NCBI RefSeq assembly: GCF_042477335.2
Contig: NC_091256.1
Coordinates: forward strand, 23,588,501 to 23,652,500
Origin: Ovis canadensis
Lineage: Eukaryota > Chordata > Mammalia > Artiodactyla > Bovidae
Length of the DNA: 64,000 bases
Direction of reading: 5' to 3'
Positions 23,521-36,184 of this stretch are shown one piece after another (position 1 is the first letter of the stretch; each line of letters starts with the position of its first letter). Under the pieces are notes generated by a model that was not told the DNA's origin, did not search any database, and worked only from the letters and a program-made list of their open reading frames with translations. The translations under genes were made by a program, and so were the position numbers.

Positions 23521-24763
23521 TAAATCTGGAAAGATTTTACCAGTCTCTCAAGGGTAAGTTGAGTATCCTTCATATATGACTTCCTAGTACACTGGGTAGC
23601 AAATATTGTGCTGCAGTTGCTTGGTTATTTTTGTTTCTCATTTTATATTATGAGATTTGTGAGAGGAAGATCCTTGTCTTATTTGCCAAAAAAAAAAAAA
23701 AAAAAATCCCCAGCATGAAGAAAACACTCAATTTTTCCTTACTAAAATAAATAAGCAATAATTGAATACAAAGGAAAAGTACAAAATTTCATCAAAAATA
23801 CAAAAGTTCTAGGGTATGTTTTTGTTTATTTAATGGAATAGAATACTTTTAAAAGAAATTGTCAGAGCCAGGAAACATTAAACAGCAATAAACAAAAAAA
23901 CAAAGAATCCTGTCCAATTATAAATATGGACACCAAAGATATGAAATTAACATTATACTATCCATTTAAGAAGTCAATCCTTATTTTAGCGTGATGCCTT
24001 TAAACATTTAATTAATGTTCTAATTTCAAGCTTGTCAAGCAAAAATCTTATTACGGTTTGGCTCCTTTCTTGAGTGCACAGAAGAGAAGTGGCTACCAGT
24101 GACAGTTTTATTTCTGAATCTATATTATTAAGTTGGACCTCAGCCTCATGAGTTTTGCCAAAGCGAGCCTCTACTGAGTGTTGGGTCCTTCTTAACATGC
24201 TAATATTCAAGTCTGCAAGGTTAGATTTTTGTGAAAAATGCCAGCCAGAGTGGCTTCAGATAAGTTGACAAGCCTTCATGGAGATACACAGCTCCATTTT
24301 GGATATCACTGTGGGTTATTCAAGCATATTCCCAATTTTTTTTGTCAACTATTTTATCAAATAAATTTGTTTTTCCACCAGATTTCCCACCAAGCAACTC
24401 GTTAATTTATTGAGAAAAAAATATGTATTGAGTGCTAAGTATTTCGGGGACACTGATCTAGGTTTTGGAGATCCAGTAGTGCTGAAAATGTTTCATTATA
24501 TTGGGACTTGAATGCATGTGCCAGGATTTGAATTGGACCAAAACCCTGCTTGGGACTCTAACTCACATGGCTGGGACTCAAACCCAGACAAAACTCACAG
24601 TAATGAAACTCGGGTTCTTGTTGTCTTATCACAGCAATAGGTAAGAAGTAAATTTATTCAGAAACACACTCTACAGACAGCATGGGCCATCACAGAGTGA
24701 AATGTGGTGTGGTTAGCTTTTATGGGCTGGCTAATTTCATAGAATAGTGAGTGGGATGTGAAG

Positions 24764-24985
24764 AACTGACTCATTAGAAAAGACTCTGATACTGATAAAG
24801 ATTGAAGGCAGGAGGAGAAGGGGACAACAGAGGATGAGATGGTTGGATGGCATCACCAACTTGCTGGATATGAATCTGAGCAAGCTCAGGCAGTTGGTGA
24901 TGGACAGGGAAGACTGGCATGCTGCAGTCCATGGGGTCTCAAAGAATTGGACATGATTGAGTGACTGAACTGAACTGAACAGAAT
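24764..24985 (+). mobile_element. BovB 3' end
   Basis: Sense terminal BovB fragment (ggacaacagaggatgagatg, gatggacagggaagactggc) ending in the repeated actgaactgaac tail. Confidence 0.92.
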
Positions 24986-25408
24986 GAGTGGGTGGTTATT
25001 CCGACTCTTTTGGGGGAAGCGGTGGAGATTTTCAGGAGTTGGGTCACTGCCCACTTTTTGGTCTTTTGATGGTGCCTTGGAACTGTCATGGTGCCTCTGG
25101 GTGTGTCATTTAGCTTGCTGATTGAGGATCAAGGTCCAGTTGAAGTTGACTTGTCTGCCATCTTGGACCCATTTGATTCTTATTGGTTTTTGTTGTATCC
25201 TCAGGCTTTGTTGTTCTTTCAAAAGTTGTGCACTGCCCTTTTCCCTCCTGTTTCAGTACCTAGTAGACAAAATCCTTGCTTTGATTTTTAAACTAGAGTC
25301 TCACCTTAAATAGAAAGAAATATTGCATTCAAACTATAAAAAAGAAGAGGACCATAATAGAGTAAAAAGAACCAAATTTGCCTTTTGACAGCATATAACC
25401 ATAAAACT

Positions 25409-25552
25409 TATGGATGGCATCACCAACTCAATGAACATGAGTTTGAGTAAACTCCGGGAGCTGGTGATGGACAGGGAGGCCTGGCGTGCTGCAGTCCATG
25501 GGGTTGCAAAGAGAAGGGCATGACTGACTGACTGGACTGAACTGAACTGAGT
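25409..25552 (+). mobile_element. BovB 3' end with 9-bp target-site duplication
   Basis: Short sense BovB tail flanked by cataaaact at 25400-25408 and 25553-25561. It ends with the gactgaactgaactg-type terminal repeat. 25562-26200 after it shows no gene. Confidence 0.92.
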
Positions 25553-26199
25553 CATAAAACTAGACAAAATATCCAAACAGTCATTTTCACAGAGTATAAC
25601 TGGCAACAAGGCCTGGGAGCAGTGTGAGAAGAGAAACATATGAAGTGAGCCCTAGGTCTGCTCTTCCTTTTTACCTGAGAGTACATATAAGGCTGGAATG
25701 GATGCAGATGGAGCTCAACAAAGTTAAAAATCTTGTTGAGGAGGCAGAAATGAGTTTGGGGATCATAATATGTGTGGAATATATGGGTCAATGTAGTAAG
25801 AAAAAAAAAAAAGAAATATGCAAAGGGTCCCTGGACATCGACATGCAGGTTCTCTGCCGATTCTTGGCTGAGGGTCACACTGTACATGGGCAGGGTAAAC
25901 TCTGTGCAGCCCAGAAGAGTGTAGCTGCTGTGAGGCTGAGAGGTGAATGGAGATCAGAATTTCTGTAGGTATGGGAGGCTAGAGTTCTGACCCAGCCATA
26001 ATGGAGACACCCCACAAAGGTCATGTTTTTGTCTAAATACTTTGCCTAAAGGTAAAGTCTTTGTCTTCAAACTAATATACATTGGAAAGAGATTGGTTCT
26101 AAAGATCAATCTGATCAGAAATAATCAAGGGGATCCACCAGTGATTTAATCAGAAAAAATAATGTAACAGCATAATCTAAGACAGAATAATCTAGACTC

Positions 26200-29100
26200 C
26201 TATACCTTCCTTCTTGCTCATATGCAATAAATATTTATTAGGAATGCAAGGAATATCTAATGTGACCTATTATCAATAACAAAAGTAGTCAAGAGAAATT
26301 GACCACAAGGTATTTAAAATGTTGGAAATTGGACTTAGGATGTTATAAAAGCTATTATTAATATGTTGAAGAATGTAAAGTTTAAAAAAGACACAATCAG
26401 TGGATAGATGCAAAAATGCAGCAGAGAAATTAAACATATAGAAAATAAAAGGAAATTATAGAACTAAAATGGAAAATATTTGAAGGAAAAAAATTCATTG
26501 GATGGGTGTGATAACAGATTAAACTGCCTGAAAAGATCAATAGACCCAGAGGATAAGTAGGTAGAAATTATTTAATCTAAGGCTAGAAGGAAAATTTCAC
26601 AATTAGAGATATAGATTTTAATTCTATCCACTCATAAATTTATAGAACAAGTAGAATGTCAATGAGAATATATAAAACAGAATGGGAAAGACTAGAGATC
26701 TCTGCAAGAAAATTAGAGATACCAAGGGAACATTTCATGCAAAGATGGGCTCAATAAAGGACAGAAATGGTATGGACCTAATAGAAGCAGAAGATATTAA
26801 GAAGAGGTGGCAAGAATACACAGAAGAACTGTACCAAAAAATCTTCATGACCAGGATAATCACGATGGTGTGATCACTCACCTAGAGCCAGACATCCTGG
26901 AATGTGAAGTCAAGTGGGCCTTAGAAAGCACTATGAACAAAGCTAGGGGAGGTGGTGGAATTCCAGTTGAGCTCTTTCAAATCCTGAAAGATGATGCTGT
27001 GAAAGTGCTGCACTCAATATGCCAGCAAATTTGGAAAACTCAGCAGTGGCCACAGGACTGGAAAAGGTCAGTTTTCATTCCAATCCCGAAGAAAGGCAAT
27101 GCCAAAGAATGCTCAATTTACTGCATGATTGCACTCATCTCACACGCTAGTAAAGTAATGCTCAAAATTTTCCAAGCCAGGCTTCAGCAATATGTGAACT
27201 GTGAACTTCCTGATGTTCAAGCTGGTTTTAGAAAAGGCAGAGGAACCAGAGATCAAATTGCCAACATCCGCTGGATCATGCAAAAAGCAAGAGAGTTCCA
27301 GAAAAACATCTGTTTCTGCTTTATTGACTATGCCAAAGCCTTTAGCTGTGAGGATCACAATCAACTGTGGAAAATTCTGAAACAAATGGGAATACCAGAC
27401 CACCTGACCTGCCTCTTGAGAAATCTGTATGCAGGTCAGAAAGCAACAGTTAGAACTGGACATGGAACAACAGACTGGTTCCAAATAGGAAAAGGAGTAC
27501 GTGAAGGCTGTATATTGTCACCCTGCTTATTTAACTTAGATGTAGAGTACATCTTGAGAAAGGCTGGGCTAGAAGAAGCACAAGCTGGAATCAAGATTGC
27601 TGGGAGAAATATCAATAACCTCAGATATGCAGATGACACCACCCTTATGGCAGAAAGCAAAGAACTAAAGAGCCTCTTGATAAAAGTGAAAGAGGAGAGT
27701 GAAAAAGTTGGCTTAAAGCTCAACATCCAGAAAACGAAGATCATGGCATCTGGTCCCATCACTTCATGGGAAATAGATGGGGAAACAGTGGAAACAGTGT
27801 CAGATTTTATTTTTGAGGGCTCCAAAATCACGGCAGATGGTGATTGCAGCCATGAAATTAAAAGACGCTTACTCCTTGGAAGGAAAGTTATGAGCAACCT
27901 AGATAGCATATTCAAAAGCAGAGACATTACTTTGCCAACAAAGGTCTGTCTAGTCAAGGCTATGGTTTTTTCAGTGGTCACATATGGATATGAGAGTTGG
28001 ACTGTGAAGACAGCTGAGCGTCGAAGAATTGATGCTTTTGAGCTGTGGTGTTGGAGAAGACTCTTGAGAATTCCTTGGACTGTAAGGAGATCCAACCAGT
28101 CCAGTCTGAAGGAGATCAGCTCTGGGATTTCTTTGGAAAGAATGACGCTAAAGCAGAAACTCCAATACTTTGGCCACCTCATGTGAAGAGTTGGCTCATT
28201 GGAAAAGACTTTGATGCTGGGAGGGATTGGGGGCAGGAGGAGACGGGGACAACAGAGGATGAGATGGCTGGATGGCATCACGGAATCGATGGACGTGAGT
28301 CTGAGTGAACTCTGGGAATTGGTGATGGACAGGGAGGCCTGGCGTGCTGTGATTCATGGGGTCGCAAAGAGTAGGACATGACTGAGCGACTGAACTGAAC
28401 TGACCATTATCACCTAAATTGACTTAATTGACAACTATACAACATCTACCAAACACATGTTTTCAAATATATGAGGAAGATTATCCAAGATGGAAAACAA
28501 GCTAGGATTTAAAATGAAGTTAAATAAACTTCAAAAAACTGATATCTTAGAAAGTATGTCTGTTGCTCTTAAGGGTTTTAGTCAAAATCAACTAGTAACA
28601 TAGCTATAAAAGTCCCCAAATATTTGGAAATAAAATGTTACATGTAAATAATTTATAGGTCAAAGAAGAAATCACAAGAGAGATTAGAAACTATTGAATT
28701 ATTATAAAAATATAGCACATCAAAATTTGTGGAATACAGTTTAAACTGTATTTATAAGAAAATTTACTGCATGAAATGCTGTACTTTACCAATAAAACAT
28801 GGTCCAAGTTTCTACTTTAAGAAACTTGAAAACCAAGAGCAGATTAAGACCTCCATAAGTAGAAGGAAAAATTTATAAAATCATAGCAGAAGTCTATATA
28901 AAAGAAAACAAAGCACAGAGAAAAATTTTCAATGCTGAAAGTTAGTTCTTTCAAAACAGAACCCCAAGTGAGGCTGTTTAATAGTAGGAAGCAAATGAGT
29001 GGTATTATCACAGAATCTTAGAGATATTACAAAAACAGTAAATATTATGAATGATTTTATGTCAATAAAGGTAATTTAAAATGGGAATATTATTTTTAAA

Positions 29101-29480
29101 AATACCTATCCAAATTGACATTGAAGTGGAAAATCTGCAACTCTAATTAATAAATAGATCTTTATGATAAAGATCTCCCCTCCCCCTCAAAATCAGTCTT
29201 TGGGCCCAGATTTTGTGAATTTCATCACAAATGTAAGAAAATAAATATTTTAATCTTCCAGAAAACAGTGGAGGGATGAATAATTGCCTTCTTATTTTCA
29301 GAGGAGAGAATAACTTTTAATACCAAAACTTAAAATTATAACATGAATACCACCCCAGAAATAAAAATTAAGAAAGGAAAAGAAAATTATAGACCAATGA
29401 TCATAGTCGTAAAGATTCTGAACAAAATATTATAATCAAATTCAGCAATTTAAAGAGGGAGAAGCATATATTCTAGCATT
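26200..29480 (+). mobile_element. Ancient L1/HAL1-type LINE interrupted by BovB
   Basis: Decayed sense L1. Before the BovB the sequence resembles the ORF1 side (attggatgggtgtgataaca, aaaagatcaatagaccc). After it, ORF2-like sequence follows (ggtcaaagaagaaatcacaa, agagattagaaac, agttctttcaaaac). It is full of stops and indels. Confidence 0.55.
26672..28404 (+). mobile_element. BovB (RTE) LINE, 5' truncated, with long RT reading frame
   Basis: Sense BovB of about 1.73 kb inside the ancient L1. A frame of 459 codons (26807-28186) encodes the reverse transcriptase: AGFRKGRGTRDQ (residues 139-150), the first catalytic Asp in FIDYAKAF (Asp174), a motif-B-like GVREGCILSP where the usual Gln is Glu, and the catalytic YADD (274-277). 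Upstream, a frameshift near 26807-26873 separates a second frame. The stop at 28184-28186 is followed in the same frame by more element coding sequence to 28381. The endonuclease domain is missing, so the copy is not autonomous. It ends in the usual actgaactgaactg tail. Confidence 0.95.
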
Positions 29481-29894
29481 AAGGCTAAAACAATTTTGAA
29501 GTAAATGATTGCTTTCTTTGTCTACTCAATTCATTCTCAACTTATATTCATTTCTTCTATTCACTGGTCTCTAGAAGTATTCTTCATAGTCCGTGGTTAT
29601 TTGTAATATAATAAATTCCATACAGAGTGAAGTAAGAAAAATGGATATGGTAGAATTATGGTGATAGCTAAAAGGGTTTGCATTTATAACATGTTTAGAG
29701 GTTTTGAGGGCTGAGTGCTGTTTATATGCATGACTACATTTAGTATTTACAACAGATGTCTGGAATATATCCTACGGTCATTTACATAGCTGAGGAAACT
29801 GATAGTCATATAAATACAATTGTCCCAGATCTCTTTTCAAACAAATGTATTGTAGAAATGTAACTTTCTCAAGAAGGCTACATTTTCTGTCAGA

Positions 29895-30455
29895 GGTAGA
29901 GCGACGGTCTTCCAAAGAAGTCCATGTCCTAATTCTCAGAACCTGTGAATCTGTTACCTTACTGTGGAGAAAATGCTTTGCTAATTGATTAAGATTAAGG
30001 ACCTTGAGAGGGGGGAATTATCATGAATTATGCAGGCAGACCCAATCAAATCATTCAGTCCTTAAAAGTGGAAGAGGAGGGCAGAGAAATGGATCAGGGA
30101 GGAACAATGTAAGGAGCACTGCTGCTGCCCTTGAAGGTGGGAGCAGATGTTCCCAAGCCGAAGAATGTGATGGCTCCCAGAAGGTGAAAATGACCTTAAT
30201 TTAGAGCAGGATTAAGGAGGCATTGGTCCAAAATTTCAAAGAACTGAGTTCTGTCGGGAACCCAGGTGAGTAGGAAAGGGATTCTCAGCTAGACCTTCGG
30301 AGAATAACAAAAGTGTGCTGACACCTTGATTTTTTTCAGGTGAGGTTCATGCTACACTCCTGACCTACAAAACTACAAGATAATACATTTGTGTTGTTTT
30401 AAGTCCCTAAGGTTGTCATAATTTGTTACAGCAGCCACAGGAAACCAATGCAGTC
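29895..30455 (+). mobile_element. MLT1-type LTR (ERVL-MaLR)
   Basis: Ancient solo LTR: ccatgtcctaattctcagaa near the start, ccttaaaagtggaagagg in the middle, and a terminal ttgtgttgttttaagtcc, aatttgttacagcagcc block. It is non-coding. A MIR-like fragment may lie just before it near 29700-29810. Confidence 0.72.
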
Positions 30456-32867
30456 TTCAAATCATGTGTTATATATCACCACGTATTTCTCCTATATCTG
30501 GAACTTGTCCTCTTTGGCATGAAGCACTTTTTTTAATGTTGAAAGAAACTGTTTGATTATGTTAGAGGTCCAGAAACTTAATGTGAGAAATCAGTAGCCA
30601 GAAGTGACACAACCTACGGACATTTCTTCTTAGGTATGGGATCTCTCCAAGCACTACCGTAATGGAGGAGCCATGTGGGCCTCTTCTGCTCCACAGCTCC
30701 TTCCATTGGTGTTTGCACTGGGATAAGGGGGGAGTCTGCTGTTTCTTTCCCTCAGTAAATTGATCCTGGGCACCAGATGTTAGTGGTTAAACCTTACTGA
30801 AAAAGCTAGGAATACAGGCAAAGGTCAGTTTCCATAAGAATTTGTGAAGGCATCCCAGGACTGACATACAACCCAGAGCTTGTCCACAGTGATTAGATGC
30901 TAGTAAGATAATTCCTAGTCAAGCACAACTGTCTTAGGAGGCCTTAGTGCTAAGCGCTTCCTGGATAAGTCAACAAATTCTAGTCGCTGAAAAGAAGGAA
31001 GAACAATCAATGTCGGTGATATTGAACTACTCTTTTTCTTACTTCTCTGGCACAGTTAGTGTTTGATTTTCAAGATTTATTTCTCTTGCTGAGTAGTGTG
31101 ATTTGGTCAGAATGTAGCAGGGACATATAAGTGGATAATGATTCCTTAAAGCATTCTGACAGATTTTCCCCAGATACCTAAAAATGTGTATATTTCAGAG
31201 TAAAGTTAATGATTTACCTCTGTTTTTATTATTTTTAAGCCAAGATAGCCGTCAAAGTGAACACAGGGGGTCAGACATGTGGGTTCTATCCTGGCCTGGT
31301 GACCCATTAGCACTCATAGGGACTGTGATTCCTTAGTGTGTTCTGGTTTGATTTTCCTTTCCTCAGTTCCTTTCTCTCTCTCGAGCTCAGTACCTGAATG
31401 CCTGAAAAAGCAGTTAGAGTCATTATTATTGTGGATGATTACATTCCTTTAATTTTTGAAAACTACCATTACAGCAGCAACCTTTCAAGACTTCGGGTAA
31501 AGCTGGAGCCCAGGCTGATGACTTCAGAAAGCAGGCTGAATAAGCATCATTTGGGTGCTGGTTGGCAACAGCTTGAAAACATCTTTCTGTTCTATTTACA
31601 TGACTAGAAAGATAGTTTTGTTTCACAATCTCTGGTTTTACTTTCTGTCCCTTTTCCCCCTTCTTCTCTAATGATCCTAGAGAGACTAAGGCACAACAGG
31701 CCTTTCAACACTTAAATAAAAACTGCAACAGAATGTTGGCAATGTTAGGTGTGTGAAAGCAAAAACCACAGCATACACAACCACCTGTAGACCAATTGGC
31801 TTGACCCAGACTTTAGACAGTTCCTTAGTCATGCCCCAGCTTCTAGCCAGAACTTAAAAAATATATTGAGAATTCCCCTTGATGAATTTTTAATGTAACC
31901 AAAAACCACTGCTTACCACCCATACTTCCTTCCTCTTTCAAATTTCTAAAATGCTTGCCCCTTTGTCCTCCAATTAACATCCACTTTTTACTGGATTGAA
32001 TACTAAATATATGTGTACTCTATTAATTTATCTCTCATAATTATCTACATTCTTTGCATTTCTAATAGATTTCTGAAATTTCTTATTTGCTTGGTAACAG
32101 CTATAAAATAGATTTCCAAGGAGAATCCCTTGACTAGCTATCAGGAAAGACAGCAAAATTATTGTGAGAACATGTTCAGATAACTCTAAGAAAGCAAAAG
32201 TGGTTACGTGGAAAAGTGCACTCAGATTTTGCAAAGCCTGTCACTAGGTGGTATTGCTCTGGGCTCTGGTGCAGATACTGCCTCTTCCCCTTTTGTTCCT
32301 AACCACTCCTCTGTTACTATTTAAATGGAAATTAAAGCAAAGCTAGCAAATAAAATGCCTTACAACAGAATGGTCTGTTCCAGGTCAGATCTAGATTGGA
32401 GAGAGGTAACTAAGAATATGTTTTATTGGTTTTATGGATAAAGTTACTTTGACCTCAGTGAAGGGAAAGGCTTTTTTGCATTTTATTCTATCCATATGTC
32501 ACATGGAAGCATGGACTAATCAGTTTTTAAATACTGGATTATTCTTAAAGCCAGTTGATAAATAACTGTGACAATTTTAGGAGGAAATGGCTACTTTTCT
32601 TATTAATAAATCTCAAGTATAATAAACTGTTTTTTATATTGACACCTAAAGGGGATCATCCATTTGCCAGACAACTGAAAGTGTTACTCATTAAAAATAA
32701 CTTCCTTCATCTATCTCTTAATTATTTGTGAAACACCTAGTATGAACCTGAAAACTGTAATATAAACTGAAAAGGCAATAATATTAATTACAGCAGCTGC
32801 AAGTTTTGAGTCTTTTATAAGTTATTGGTGCATTGCTATGTGCCTTTGATTAGGGAAGTTCCATTTA

Positions 32868-35732
32868 ATTTTTAAAAATTTATTTATCTTTTTGTTGAAG
32901 GATAATTGCTTTACAGAATTTTGCTGTTTTCTGTCAAATCTCAACATGAATCAGCCATCAGTTCAGTTCAGTTTAGTTGCTCAGTCGTGTCCGACTCTTT
33001 CCGACCCCATGAATTGCAGTACGCCAGGGCTCGCTGTCCATCACCAACTCCCAGAGTTCACTCAGACTCACATCCATTGAGCCAGTGATGCCATCCAGCC
33101 AACTCATCCTTGGTCGTCCCCTTCTCCTCCTGTCCCCAATCCCTCCCAGCATGAGTCTTTTCTAATGAGACAACTCTTCACATGAGGTGGCCAAAGTATT
33201 GGAGTTTCAGCTTTAGCATCATTCCTTCCAAAGAACACCCAGGGCTGATCTCCTTCAGAATGGACCGGTTGGATCTCCTTGCAGACCAAGGGACTCTCAA
33301 GAGTCTTCTCCAACACCACAGCTCAAAAGCCTCAATTCTTCAGCGCGCTGCCTTCTTCACAGTCCTACTCTCACATCCATACATGACTACTGGAAAAACC
33401 ATAGCCTTGACTAGATGGACCTTTGTTGGCAAAGTAATGTCTCTGCTTTTGAATATGCTGTCTAGGTTGGTCATAACTTTCCTTCCAAGGAGTAAGCGTC
33501 TTTTAATTTCATGGCTGCAATCACCATCTGCTGTGATTTTGGAGCCCTCAAAAATAAAGTCTGACACCGTTTCCACTGTTTCCCCATCTATTTCCCATGA
33601 AGTGATGGGACCAGATGCCATGATCTTCGTTTTCTGGATGTTGAGCTTTAAGCCAACTTTTTCACTCCTCTTTCACTTTTATCAAGAGGTTCTTTAGTTC
33701 TTTGCTTTCTGCCATAAGGGTGGTGTCATGTGCATGTCTGAGGTTATTGATACTTCTCCCAGCAATCTTGATTCCAGCTTTTGCTTCTTCTAGCCCAGCC
33801 TTTCTCATGATGTACTCTGCATCTAAGTTAAATAAGCAGGGTGACAATATACAGCCTTGACATACTCCTTTTCCTATTTGGAACCAGTCTGTTGTTCCAT
33901 GTCCAGTTCTAACTGTTGCTTCCTGACCTGCATACAGATTTCTCAAGAGGCAGGTCAGGTGGTCTGGTATTCCCATGTGTTTCAGAATTTTCCACAGTTG
34001 ATTGTGATCCACACAGTCAAAGGCTTTGGCATAGTCAATAAAGCAGAAATAGATGTTTTTCTGGAACTCTCTTGCTTTTTGCATGATCCAGCGGATGTTG
34101 GCAATTTAATCTCTGGTTCCTCTGCCTTTTCTAAAAGCAGTTTGAACATCTGGAAGTTCATGGTTCATGTATTGCTGAAGCCTGGCTTGGAAAATTGTGA
34201 ACATTACTTTCCTAGCGTGTGAGATGAGTGCAATTGTGTAGTAGTTTGAGCATTCTTTGGCATTGCCTTTCTTTGGGATTGGAATGAAAAGTGACCTTTT
34301 CCAGTCCTGTGGCCACTGCTGAGTTTTCCAAATTTGCAGGCATATTGAGTGCAACACTTTCACAGCATCATCTTTCAGGATTTGAAATAGCTTAACTGGA
34401 ATTCCATCACCTCCACTAGCTTTGTTCGTAGTGATGCTTTCTAAGTCCCACTTGATTTCACATTCCAGGATGTCTGGCTCTAGGTGAGTGGTCACACCAT
34501 CATGATTATCTAGGTATACGTATATCCCCTTCCTTTTGAACCTCCCTCCCACCTCTCTCCCCATCCCACTCCTCTAGGTTGATGCAGAGTTTGAGTTTTC
34601 TGAGCCAAACAGCAAGTTCCCATTGGCCATCTATTTTACATATGGTAATGTAAGTTTCCAGATTACTCTTTCCACACATCTCATCCTCTCCTCCCCTCTC
34701 CCCATTGTCCATAAGTCTATTCTCTATGTCCATTTCTCCATTGCTGCCCAGTAAATAAATTTTTCAGTACCATTTTCTAGATTCTGTATATATGTACTAG
34801 AGTATGATATTTATCTTTCTCTTTCTGACTTACTTCATTTTGTATAATAGGTTGTAGGTTCATCCACCTATTGGAACTGACTCAAAGGCATTCTTTTTTA
34901 TGACTGATTAATACTCCATTGTGTACATGTACCACAACTTCTTTATCCATTCATCTGTCAATGGGCATCTAGGTTGCTTCCATGTTCTAGCTATTGTAAA
35001 TAGTTCTGCAATGAAAATGGGATACATGTGTCTTTTTCAATTTTGTTTTCTTCAGGGTACATGCCTAGGAGTGGGATTACTGGGTCATATGGTGGTTTTA
35101 TTCCTAGTTTTTAAAGGAATCTCGATACTGTCTTCCACAGTGGCTGTATCAGTTTACATTCCCACCAACAGTGCAAGAGTGTGCATTTTCTCCACACCCT
35201 CTCCAGCATTTATTGTTTGTAGACTTTTTGATGATGGCCATTCTGACCTGTGTGAGGTGATATCTCATTATAGTTTTGATTTACATTTCTCTAATAAAGA
35301 GTGATGCTGAGCATCTTTTCATGTGTTTGTTAGCCATCTGTATGTCTTCACTGGAGAAATGTCTGTTTAGGTCTTTTTCCCACTTTTTGATTAGGTTGTT
35401 TTTCTGGTATTGAGTTGTATGTGCTGTTTGTATATTTTAGAAATTAATCCTTTGTCAGTTGTTTCAGTGCTATTATTTTCTCCCATTCTGAGGGCTGTCT
35501 TTTCACCTTGCTTATAGTTTCCTTTACTATGCAAAAGGTTTAAGTTTAATCAGGTCCCATTTGTTTACTTTTGTGTTTATTTACATTATTCTAGGAGATG
35601 GGTCATAGAGGATCTTGCTTTGATTTATGCCATTGAGTGTCCTGCCTATGTTTTCCTCTAAGAATTTTATAGTTTCTGGTCTTACATTTAGCTCTTTAAT
35701 CCATTTTGAGTTAAGAGTAAGTCCTGTTCTAC
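32868..35732 (-). mobile_element. Ruminant L1 3' part, split by BovB
   Basis: Antisense L1. The 3' end (32868-32956) and the remaining 3' UTR plus ORF2 C-terminal sequence (34512-35732) are separated by a BovB. The right part carries standard antisense ORF2 blocks such as accacaacttctttatccat and tactgggtcatatggtgg. ORF2 is not open. Confidence 0.88.
32957..34511 (-). mobile_element. BovB LINE inserted in L1, RT broken
   Basis: Antisense BovB of about 1.55 kb, 5' truncated. Three broken reading-frame segments (33340-33621, 33662-34084, 34106-34564) encode RT pieces. The first Asp motif (FIDYAKAFDC) is intact, but the YADD box reads HAHD, so two of its four residues are lost. Several frameshifts are present. 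It is in the same orientation as RGS18 and opposite to the BovB at 26672-28404. Confidence 0.93.
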
Positions 35733-35972
35733 CCATTTATACAGATGAAGAAGCTGAAGTTCAGAGAGTTAAGTTTCCCTGAATCTTACAGGTAGAGAAA
35801 GATGGTATAAGGGTTTGAACCTAGGTTTATTTGGATTACAATTATAGAACATTTATCACTCAAGTGCACAAAACAACAAAGTCTTGACTTGTTGGGAATA
35901 TGGAGATTAACAGGCAAGACAGACATGTATAGCTAAGGAAGGAAAATTTCAGGGGTGACTAACTCTGGCGTT

Positions 35973-36184
35973 TGTGTATGTGTGTGCACCCCCAGCCGTG
36001 TCTGACTCTTTGCAACCCATGGATTGTAGACCACCAGGCTCCTCTGCCCAAGGGATTTTCCCAGCAAGAATATTAGAGTGTGTTGCTATTTCCTTCTCCA
36101 GGGGATCTTCCCCACCCAGGGATCTAACCCATGTCTCCTGCATTAACAGGAAGATTCTTTAACACTGTACCACCTGGGGAACCA
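35973..36184 (-). mobile_element. Bov-tA SINE
   Basis: Antisense copy (tgtctgactctttgcaaccc, gatcttccccacccaggg) ending at the reversed head ccacctggggaacc. Confidence 0.93.

Larger units (their letters stand above)
32780..35830 (-). mobile_element. MIR SINE split by L1 (outer layer of a nest)
   Basis: MIR-like sequence lies on both sides of the L1: 32780-32867 (tgcattgctatgtgcctttg) and 35733-35830 (cccatttatacagatgaag, gggtttgaacctagg). The short duplication ccattta at 32861-32867 and 35733-35739 marks the L1 entry site. Confidence 0.65.

Noticed and set aside
23986-24210. 74-codon minus-strand frame in intron 3 as a nested gene or pseudogene
   Set aside because: I recognise no family; the length is within chance expectation and there is no promoter or tail signal.
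26807-28186. 459-codon open frame as a host gene
   Set aside because: It is BovB reverse transcriptase with element sequence continuing on both sides, truncated and with a closing stop inside the element.
27436-28281. 281-codon open frame on the minus strand
   Set aside because: It is the antisense shadow of BovB RT; the sense frame carries all family motifs.
32957-33100. Target-site duplication for the BovB nested in L1
   Set aside because: The flanks atcagccat and aggtatacg show no clear matching duplication, so none is claimed.
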